A stretch of 64,000 nt of DNA, taken from contig RQOL01000824.1 in assembly GCA_013076295.1 (NCBI GenBank), positions 1,364,001-1,428,000 of the forward strand. Direction: 5' to 3'. Under the pieces are notes generated by a model. The model had not been told where the DNA came from, made no database searches, and was given only the letters and a program-made list of their open reading frames with translations. Source of the DNA: Sanderia malayensis. Its lineage: Eukaryota > Cnidaria > Scyphozoa > Semaeostomeae > Pelagiidae. A program made the translations under genes and the position numbers. Positions 1 to 7,864 of the stretch are shown in pieces (the first letter of the stretch is position 1; each line of letters starts with the position of its first letter).

Positions 1-30
1 ATCTTGGAGAAGCGAGATAAATTTTTAGCT

Positions 31-646
31 ACAAAACAATGGCGGGCTCAGCCGGGAATCGAACCCGGAGCCTCTCGCACCCAAAGCGAGAATCATACCA
101 TTAGACCACTAAGCCGCTACGTTGGAACGAGTTCACATTTGATAGACACTCATTTTATCTCACCTACACTGGTACCAGTTACTCTAAATTATGTATTGCT
201 CACGCAATTTCAATGGCTAAATTATGTATGGCTAAAGCTTTTTCTGGCTAACGCAAATCCGGTACAACTTTTTTATAATCATAAGAATAGCTAATTTCAT
301 TATCATTAGCATTGTTTTACTATTTGGTTATCACAACACTCCTTAGTTCTATTAGTTTTATTGCACGGACCTTAGCTAATTGAGCAATCAATCAAGGTCC
401 GTGCAATAAGCCTTAATTAATGTTTTGAGCAATCAATCTTTGATACATCATTTTCCGTGACATTATTGGAAGGAAATGGCTCTTTTTTGTTGGCCAATTG
501 TTTGGCAATGAACTCCTGGAAGACAGAAAACAAGATAAAAATAAACTAATAGAGTAAAAGACCCAAAAATGATTAAATGGAAAACTGTTAAAAAGATCCC
601 AAACTAACCTGACTAGGCCTTAATCAAATAAAAGCTACAAAACAAT
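31..646. repeat. tRNA-Pro-bearing duplicated block, copy A
   Basis: The DNA downstream of the first tRNA-Pro recurs closely at about 4860-5430 and 6700-7720. Shared landmarks are the ACGAGTTCACATTTGATAGA segment just after the tRNA, a GGTACAACTTTATTATAAT-like segment, and a segment around GAAATGGCTCTTTTTTGTTGG before the next tRNA. A 14-bp inverted repeat (TTGCACGGACCTT and its complement) lies near 360-410. Blocks of this kind explain the spread of the tRNA copies. Confidence 0.75.
44..115 (-). tRNA. tRNA-Pro (TGG)
   Basis: Read on the minus strand, this 72-nt cloverleaf has acceptor arms GGCTTAG and CTGAGCC that pair with one G-U. The anticodon stem is CTCGC/GCGAG around the loop TTTGGGT, so the anticodon is TGG (proline). 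The T arm is CCGGG TTCGATT CCCGG, a good B box. No intron is present. It is one of five related copies on the same strand in the first 7 kb, all with almost identical bodies. Confidence 0.92.
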
Positions 647-649
647 GGC

Positions 650-721
650 GGGCTCAGCCGGGAATCGAACCCGGAGCCTCTCGCACCCTAAGCGAGAATC
701 ATACCATTAGACGATTAAGCC
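650..721 (-). tRNA. tRNA-Pro (AGG), possibly slightly degenerate
   Basis: This copy has the same body as its neighbours, but the anticodon loop reads TTAGGGT, giving anticodon AGG (the usual A34/inosine proline tRNA). The 5' acceptor strand ends in A where the other copies have G, so acceptor pair 7-66 is an A-C mismatch. The A and B boxes look intact. It may be functional or a decaying copy. Confidence 0.8.
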
Positions 722-1108
722 ACACTTACAAGAAGGTGATATAATAGCAATTATTTTCCTTCCATTTTTCTGGTACCAGAAGCAAGTTTGCCGGTATCAC
801 ATTGAAGCTTTATGTATAACAGGTGGGAATTAGTGGTCCATGCATACTTTCCAACGTTATTCCAGTAATTAAAGGGAATGTGCAAGGTTAAAAGGCTTGC
901 CTGTGCAAATGCTAAAAATAGATTTGGTTTATTAACCAATCAGAGAAGCGCAAAAGGAAAATTAGGCCTGCTGTTGTTACCATTTTGCATTCTCTTTCGG
1001 TTCTCATCGATCTATTTTTAAACAGAGCCTTTTATCTTTGCACATTCCCTTTAAGAACCAATTTATTCTAAATTTTCATATAGGTCTAAGAATCAATTTC
1101 TAGGCTTA

Positions 1109-2725
1109 GTGTTAGCCTATGTGGAGGAGAAAGGTGGTCAGCATGCGCAGCAGCGTAAATATTGGTACTGCGCAGGAGCACATATGATGTAATGGTGTCT
1201 TTAATGGCTGAGGCATTGGCCTTAGGGTTAGGGTTTGGGTTAGGGTTAGCCTTTGCGGAGGAGAAAGGTGGTCGGCATGCGCAGTAGCGTAAATATTGGT
1301 ACTGCGCAGGAGCACATATGATCTAATGGTGTCTTTAATGGCTGAGGCATTGGCCTTAGGGTTAGGGTTTGGGTTAGGGTTATCCCATGTGGAGGAGAAA
1401 GGTGGTCAGCATGCGCAGCAGCGTAAATATTGGTACTGCGCAGGAGCACATATGATGTAATGGTGTCTTTAATGGCTGAGGCATTGGCCTTAGGGTTAGG
1501 GTTTGGGTTAGGGTTATCCCATGTGGAGGAGAAAGGTGGTCAGCATGCGCAGCAGCGTAAATATTGGTACTGCGCAGGAGCACATCTGATGTAATGGTGT
1601 CTTTAATGGCTGAGGCATTGGCCTTAGGGTTACGGTTTGGGTTAGGGTTAGCCTTTGCGGAGGAGAAAGGTGGTCGGCATGCGCAGTAGCGTAAATATTG
1701 GTACTGCGCAGGAGCACATATGATGTAATGGTGTCTTTAATGGCTGAGGCATTGGCCTTAGGGTTAGGGTTTGGGTTAGGATTAGCCTATGTGGAGGAGA
1801 AAGGTGGTCAGCATGCGCAGCAGCGTGAATATTGGTACTGCGCAGGAGCACATATGATGTAATGGTGTCTTTAATGGCTGAGGCATTGGCCTTAGGGTTA
1901 GGGTTTCGCTTAGGGTTAGCCTATGTGGAGGAGAAAGGTGGTCAGCATGCGCAGCAGCGTAAATATTGGTACTGCGCAGGAGCACATATGATGTAATGGT
2001 GTCTTTAATGGCTGAGGCATTGGCCTTAGGGTGAGGGTTTGGGTTAGGGTTAGCCTTTGCGGAGGAGAAAGGTGGTCGGCATGCGCAGTAGCGTAAATTT
2101 TGGTGCTGCGCAGGAGCACATATGATGTAATGGTGTCTTTAATGGCTGAGGCATTGGCCTTAGGGTGAGGGTTTGGGTTAGGGTTAGCCTTTGCGGAGGA
2201 GAAAGGTGGTCGGCATGCGCAGTAGCGTAAATTTTGGTGCTGCGCAGGAGCACATATGATGTAATGGTGTCTTTAATGGCTGAGGCATTGGCCTTAGGGT
2301 GAGGGTTTGGGTTAGGGTTAGCCTTTGCGGAGGAGAAAGGTGGTCGGCATGCGCAGTAGCGTAAATATTGGTGCTGCGCAGGAGCACATATGATGTAATG
2401 GTGTCTTTAATGGCTGTGGCATTGGCCCTAGGGTTAGGGTTTGGGTTAGGGTTAGCCTTTGCGGAGGAGAAAGGTGGTCGGCATGCGCAGTAGCTTAAAT
2501 ATTGGTACTGCGCAGGGGCACATATGATGTAATGGCGTCTTTAATGGCTGAGGCATTGGCCTTAGGGTTAGGGTTTGGGTTAGGGTTAGCCTTTGCGGAG
2601 GAGAAAGGTGGTCGGCATGCGCAGTAGCGTAAATATTGGTACTGCGCAGGAGCACATATGATGTAATGGTGTCTTTAATGGCTGAGGCATTGGCCTTAGG
2701 GTTAGGGTTACGTCATACGGAGGAG
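1109..2725. repeat. 134-bp minisatellite (about 12 units) with telomere-like motifs
   Basis: Unit boundaries recur every 134 bases (about 1112, 1246, 1380 and so on to 2720). Each unit contains a G-rich segment of TTAGGG, TTTGGG and TTAGGG steps, then a GGAGGAGAAAGGTGGTC segment, a CATGCGCAG segment and CTGCGCAGGAGCACATATGA. Units differ by only a few substitutions, so the array is recent or homogenised. A decayed extra unit extends to about 2790. The open frames of 67 codons within it are by-products of a period that is not a stop-bearing multiple on that strand, not genes. Confidence 0.95.
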
Positions 2726-2794
2726 AAAGGTGGTCAGCATGCGCAGTGGCGTAGTACTAGGTTATGCGCAGGAGCATATATGACGTAATGCTTT

Positions 2795-4240
2795 TCCTAA
2801 TGGCTGAGGCGTCGTCCTTCGGGTCAGTGTTTGAGTTAGGGCATAGAGATTGGGCATACAATAAGTCCTATCCTTGTGAGGGTTATATTATGCGGAGGAG
2901 AAATGTTTTTCTGACACCATCAATGTATTTTGCCAAAGTCTCCGCCATTTTGTTGAAGGTAGTTTTTGAAAGTGGAGAGTTCTGATTTCAATACGTAATG
3001 CCCATCAAAGAGGGAATGAGATGAATTCTTATCATGATCCAGTAAGAATTGAAAACTGAGAAGCAACTAATGGTGACGAAGAGATGTTTTCGTGCATTTT
3101 GCACGATGGATATCGTCAAAGGTACAGTATTTTTGTTTTATTTCAGTAAATAAGCTTAAAAGTAGTGGAGTGGCATGGGATGGGACGACCCTGTACCATA
3201 AAACAGAAGAAACATAAAACAAAAGCATATCAGTATCTATTAATGAGCATCAGAACAGAGCAACTTAAACAGACCATTATTCGTAATACTTTTCGATTTT
3301 CAGCATATTGCCTAGTTTTTATGGTTTATTTTAGGCCCAGCGCCTTCTGGAGGAAGGAGCGCCACCGCAGAGACCAGAAAGGCCTGTTTATATCGTCACA
3401 ATCACAGTAAAAACAACTGAAGGACAAGCAAAAATTGCGAGTTCTTCAATCATTCTAAGCATAAGAATGAACAGCAACAGAAATGAAGTTTGTCAATGGT
3501 AACCTGGATAGCAACACAATTGCTCATATGAGGACTGGCTGGATGTTTGGAGAGGGACATGAAGAACAGGATCTGCTACATGCGTGGAAACATCCAGAAA
3601 AATCTAAAATAAATCAAACTTTAGTTCAAAATAAGATACAGGCATATTTTCATTGCATTATATCAATTTTGGTTTTGTTTTACTTTATATATTTTTACAA
3701 AACGAATCTTTCTTTGTATTTTTCTCTTGTCTTCTTACCGTTTGATAAATTGGCCTATTTCTTTTTGTGTCAGCATTAATGTCGTCAAATACCCTATTAC
3801 TTCATTGCTAATTGTTAGAACTTTCTCACTTTTGCTTCATGTCAACATAATTATAGACTATTTTGTTCACAACCACAATATGTTGTTATTTGTATGAGGG
3901 GAAATCAGAACACTAAGAAATAATTTTGGTCTACGTTGCATAAGGACTCGATTGCTATGGCTGAATCAAATTGCTGGACGTTTGTATTGCATGCAAAGAA
4001 ATATGTCTTGAAGCAAGAAGCCAAACGAGCTATTTTCGCTTCGGAATAATTCTTTACTTTTCATATTGATGATACTGCACATGAGCATGCATAGATATTG
4101 TATTTTGACGTAAACGCAGAGTTTGGCTGCGCAGTGATTGCTTCTGCGCAGCAGCAAGATGCATACCACTGCGCAGTTCTGCCCACCTTTGGGGATTGAA
4201 ACGTCACGTGTTCATAACTCCTAAAGACTAGAACTTACGA
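2795..4240. other. No gene recognised
   Basis: The only open frames are short (the longest about 98 codons) and have no recognisable domain, splice-consistent partners or coding-like composition. A patch at 4085-4210 is richer in CpG and has several CTGCGCAG words, also found in the nearby 134-bp array. Confidence 0.5.
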
Positions 4241-4255
4241 CACTATATATAAGTG

Positions 4256-4329
4256 TGATTGGATAGCTTAGTCGATAGGGCGTCGGCGTGGCAGGCCGAA
4301 GGTCGTGGGTTCGAGTCCCACCCAGTAAC
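4256..4329 (+). other. tRNA-derived sequence (SINE head or tRNA pseudogene)
   Basis: There is a clear A box (TAGCTTAGTCGATAGG) and B box (GGTTCGAGTCCC). A T arm GTGGG/CCCAC and an anticodon-like stem around the loop GTGGCAG would give anticodon GGC, formally Ala(GGC), which eukaryotes normally lack. The acceptor stem pairs at only six of seven positions and leaves an extra base at the junction. These features suit a tRNA-derived SINE or pseudogene better than a working tRNA. The sequence after it (4330-4500) could be the SINE body, but no second copy is present for comparison. Confidence 0.6.
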
Positions 4330-4858
4330 CGGCCCGTTCAATATGTTGTGGTGGCAGTACAGCATGTTGGACGCGTTGGTTTGAGAGACCAGCCTGTTTT
4401 CTACCTGATGAAACTTAACAAATTGTAAGAGTTTTGTATTTCCTAAGGTTACACATTTGTTCATTTCTTTTTGTAGAATTCGGAGACATATTTAAGCACC
4501 ATCATTGCAATACGGGAAGGATGAAGGTATGTGTGGTAATTATGGCATAACTATTCATTTACTCCTTTGTATAATTTTTTTCAAAACAGTGGCTGAAATC
4601 GTCTGTCAAGCTTTTTCTTTCCCAACGCTCCTCCGCTGCTCACGAGACAATGTGCAGCTCTTCAACCTTTTGATAAAGAAAAATATAAGGCATTTTAATT
4701 ACTTCAATAATCATTGTCTTCAGTGGAAACACTAGATCATTGGAAGCTAGTTCACTGCATCAGGTTGCAAAATACGAAAATGGGAAAACTGCATAAGCTT
4801 TGAAGGCCCTTGGTTTTACTTAGGTCTAAGAAACAATGTTCATTAATATAAGTACGAT

Positions 4859-5430
4859 GAAATGGAAAGCTGTTAAAACGATCCCAAACTAACCTGACTA
4901 GGCCTTAATCAAATAAAAGCTACAAAACAATCGCGGGCTCAGCCGGGAATCGAACCCGGAGCCTCTCGCACCCAAAGCGAGAATCATACCATTAGACCAC
5001 TAAGCCGCTATGTTGGAACAAGTTCACATTTGATAGACAGTTATTTTATCACACCTGAACTGTTACCAGTTACGCAAAGTTATGTATAACAAGTGCTATT
5101 TCTGGCTAACGCGAATCCGGTACAACTTTATTATAATCACCAGAATAGCTAATTTCATTATCATTAGCCTTGTTTTACACTTTGGTTATCACAACACTCC
5201 TTAGTTCTATTATTTTTAACGCATTGATACATCATTTTCTGTGACATTATTGGAAAGAAATGGCTCTTTTTTGTTGGCCAATTGTTTGGCAACAAACTCC
5301 TGGAAGACAGAAAAGAAGACAAAAATAGACTAATAAAGTAAAAGACCCAAAAATGATTAAATGGAAAGATAGGAAAACCACCCCAAACCAGTTTCACTAG
5401 GCCTTAATCAAATGAAAGCTACAAAATAAT
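4859..5430. repeat. tRNA-Pro-bearing duplicated block, copy B
   Basis: This is a second copy of the block seen at 31-646. It has the same sequence before the tRNA (CTGACTAGGCCTTAATCAAA), the same tRNA, then the same downstream segments around 5020-5170 and 5240-5420. It runs directly into a further tRNA-Pro at 5434, so the tRNA spacing here is 499 bp. Confidence 0.75.
4935..5006 (-). tRNA. tRNA-Pro (TGG)
   Basis: Same 72-nt structure as the copy at 44-115, with anticodon TGG, acceptor arms GGCTTAG/CTGAGCC and T arm CCGGG/CCCGG. No mismatches are seen in the stems beyond one G-U pair. Confidence 0.92.
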
Positions 5431-5433
5431 GGC

Positions 5434-5505
5434 GGGCTCAGCCGGGAATCGAACCCGGAGCCTCTCGCACCCAAAGCGAGAATCATACCATTAGACCACT
5501 GAGCC
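5434..5505 (-). tRNA. tRNA-Pro (TGG)
   Basis: Same structure as its neighbours, with acceptor 5' strand GGCTCAG. This makes all seven acceptor pairs Watson-Crick, so it is the best-formed copy of the five. Confidence 0.93.
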
Positions 5506-5808
5506 GCTACGTTGGATTTTTGATACTTATTTGATCACACCTGCATTGGTGCCAGTTAATAGTATTATGTCACGTATGCTCCTGTGCAGCACTGAGCAAT
5601 CTGCTACTATGCATACTCACCACGTACTGCAACAAGTGTTTTTCAACTTAACGGTGGATGGGTGGATGGAAATATCATCCACGGAAAGGCTTAAGTTCTT
5701 AATAGTCCAAGTCCCGTTGTCGAATTGTGGTCTTGGAAGTTTTTCTTAAAGTTGGCACTATTTAGGAGCTTCACTTTTTCATTTTCATTTTAATTCAATA
5801 TTCAATTA

Positions 5809-5995
5809 TACCGTTGAACCTCGATAAGTCGACTACCACTTAAGTCAAACTCCCCCGATCTCGATCATTTTTGTATTTTCCTTAACTACCGCGGTTCTGT
5901 ATGCTTTATATGTGAACCTCGATAAGTCGAAACCTCGATAAATCGAACAAATTTTTTTTGCCCTTGGGAGCTCGAATTATCGAAGTTCAACTGTA
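5809..5995. mobile_element. Palindromic MITE (TACAGTTGAA-type ends)
   Basis: The left end is TACCGTTGAACCTCGATAA and the right end is the imperfect reverse complement (TTATCGAAGTTCAACTGTA). The inside is full of TCGATAAGTCGAA-like words. Ends of this kind flanked by TA suggest a Tc1/mariner (Tigger-like) non-autonomous element. Related elements occur at 15209-15386, 36007-36195 and 39078-39266. Confidence 0.7.
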
Positions 5996-6089
5996 TTCAC
6001 AAGCCCATTTCCTTTGCTTTATTTGAACGAGCTTTGTATTATAGTATTGCTGCCGTAATTGTAAAGAGCATTTTGTTTATTTCCACAAG

Positions 6090-6291
6090 GTAGAAGCGGC
6101 GATTCTCAACACGTGCCATCATGGGCCGCGCTGGCAAAGGTGGAAGAGACTGATTTCATCCAACCGATGCTGATCGGTGAGGTTGCCAAGGTGCACGCCG
6201 AGCTGAGTTTTGCTTCAAAGCACTCCGTCGAAGTGACTGTTTACGTCTGGGCTGAGAATCTTAAGAGCGGCACGGAAAGATTGACAAACAA
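6090..6291 (+). pseudogene. Orphan exon of an ACOT7-like cytosolic acyl-CoA thioesterase
   Basis: A 202-nt open frame with a splice acceptor before it (TTTCCACAAG) and a donor after it (GTTAGT) encodes a peptide including VEETDFIQPMLIGEV, SFASKHSVEV and ENLKSGTERLTNK. This matches the central part of a hotdog domain of brain acyl-CoA hydrolase (ACOT7/BACH), where the SKHSVEV and LTNK motifs are typical. I see no other exon of the gene in the flanks: no hotdog helix with its catalytic residues and no downstream LWYVP-type strand. It is either a duplicated exon fragment or one exon of a gene with very long introns. The frame itself is intact. The call of pseudogene is an inference. Confidence 0.65.
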
Positions 6292-6505
6292 GTTAGTATG
6301 ACGTTGGTTGTGTGAGTTTGTATATGCGTCAGTTTAGGTAACCTTGAAGGAGGCAAAATGATATAAGGTAACGTAATGTCTGGGCTGAGAATCTCAAGAG
6401 CGGCGCGGAAAGATTGACAAACAAGTTAGTATGAAGTTGTGTGAGTTTGTATATGCGTCAGTTTCGGTAACTTTGAAGGAGGCGAAATGATATAACGTAT
6501 GACCA
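6245..6505. repeat. Tandem duplication (133-bp period) of the ACOT7-like exon end
   Basis: The 3' end of the exon, its splice donor and the adjoining intron DNA (GTCTGGGCTGAGAATC onward) are repeated starting at 6378, 133 bases after the first copy at 6245. The second copy lacks the exon's 5' part, so it carries a donor with no acceptor. Confidence 0.85.
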
Positions 6506-6720
6506 AATGAATATGAGGAGCTTTAAATTCAACAAAATGATGGATGTAACTGGACTTTTGATCCGTTGAACAGACAAAAAAATAGCAGCTTTGATTCGAA
6601 TCAGGGAATAATTTGTTACATTTTGGGTTTGTTGAGCCTGGGCCGAGAGTAGTTCGACCTTATTATGAAACAGTTCAATAGACATCTCGTTATCCTTTTT
6701 AATTCAAAACTTCAAAACAA

Positions 6721-6792
6721 TGGCTCAGCCGGGAATCGAACCCGGAGCCTCTCGCACCCAAAGCGAGAATCATACCATTAGACCACGAAGCC
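6721..6792 (-). tRNA. tRNA-Pro (TGG), probably degenerate
   Basis: The body and anticodon TGG match the other copies. The acceptor 5' strand reads GGCTTCG, so pair 6-67 is a C-T mismatch, and the discriminator base is A instead of C. The GGC that precedes the other copies is missing. It is likely a decaying copy, though the internal promoter boxes remain. Confidence 0.75.
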
Positions 6793-6933
6793 GCTACGTT
6801 AGAACGAGTTCACATTTGATAGACACTCATTTTATCTCACCTGCATTGGTACCAGTTACTGTAAATTATGTATACCTAACGTTGTTTCTGGCTAACGCAA
6901 GCCCGATACAACTTTATTATAATCATCAGAATA

Positions 6934-7591
6934 TTTGTATCTTTGATCTTCACAGATTGATAACAGTGCTCAATGCATACGCAGAGCGTTTATAGTAAAC
7001 AAACAAAGAAAAAACTCTTTTATTCTGCTACTGGCAGTTTCATGTCTTATTTTAAGACAATCCTCAGGCAACTAAAAAGATTCGTTACAATACAAACTAA
7101 AAACGTTCCAATGATTTCGTTTTCGAAATCGACGTCAGTTCTGTTCGTCTCAACAAAGCTCAAGTTCGAATTTACGCTGATGTCGACACTTGCCCATGAT
7201 TTCGGATCGCTTATTCAGCAGGTTGCTTCCAGGGAAATTAATGATTTCAAATTTCTCAGCTTCGGACTTCCTGATGGAAGTCTAAAGCGTTCACTCCAGA
7301 ATCAGGTCGTTGTGCACTCTGTGAAGCCGAGAAATTTGAAATCATTAATTTCCCTGGAAGCAACCTGCTGAATAAGCGATCCGAAATCATGGGCAAGTGT
7401 CGACATCAGCGTAAATTCGAACTTGAGCTTTGTTGAGACGAACAGAACTGACGTCGATTTCGAAAACGAAATCATTGGAACGTTTTTAGTTTGTATTGTA
7501 ACGAATCTTTTTAGTTGCCTGAGGATTGTCTTAAAATAAGACATGAAACTGCCAGTAGCAGAATAAAAGAGTTTTTTCTTTGTTTGTTTAC
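6934..7591. mobile_element. Foldback insertion with 269-bp inverted arms and 14-bp target duplication
   Basis: The 14-mer TAATCATCAGAATA occurs at 6920-6933 and again at 7592-7605, and occurs once in the matching place of the uninterrupted block copies (one base different), so this is an insertion. It has 61 bases of unique sequence (6934-6994), a left arm 6995-7263, a 59-bp spacer 7264-7322 and a right arm 7323-7591 that ends exactly at the target duplication. The arms are nearly identical: each strand's translation is the same over about 88 residues. The open frames in the arms (132 and 104 codons) have no recognisable domain. Confidence 0.85.
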
Positions 7592-7864
7592 TAATCATCA
7601 GAATAGCTAATTTCATTATTATTAGCCTTGTTTTACTGTTTGGTTATCACAACACTCGTTAGTTCCATTATTTTAATTGGTTCTATTAGTTTTAATGCAC
7701 GGACCTTAATTAACTGAAGAGAAAGGACAACAATTCAAAGATCATCTTCAATATAATTGAGAGAATTCACGTCAGATAATATAAATGGGCAAAGTTAAGT
7801 AATACAATCACATAAGCATAAGAATAGACTTAATCAAAGTGTAAGAGCAACGTGTCATTAACTT

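Larger units (their letters stand above)
6700..7720. repeat. tRNA-Pro-bearing duplicated block, copy C, interrupted
   Basis: This is a third copy of the tRNA block. It begins with the tRNA at 6721 and its normal downstream sequence, is interrupted by the foldback insertion at 6934-7591, and resumes exactly after it with AATAGCTAATTTCATTATTA and TTGGTTATCACAACACTC, as in copies A and B. Confidence 0.75.

Noticed and set aside
1112..2655. Ten near-identical 67-codon open frames on the minus strand every 134 bases
   Set aside because: They are the translation of the minisatellite unit, overlap each other end to end, and have no start context, domain or splice structure. They are a repeat artefact.
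6973..7616. Open frames of 132 and 104 codons with the same peptide on both strands
   Set aside because: Both come from the two arms of the foldback insertion. The identical peptide on opposite strands follows from the palindrome and is not evidence for a gene.
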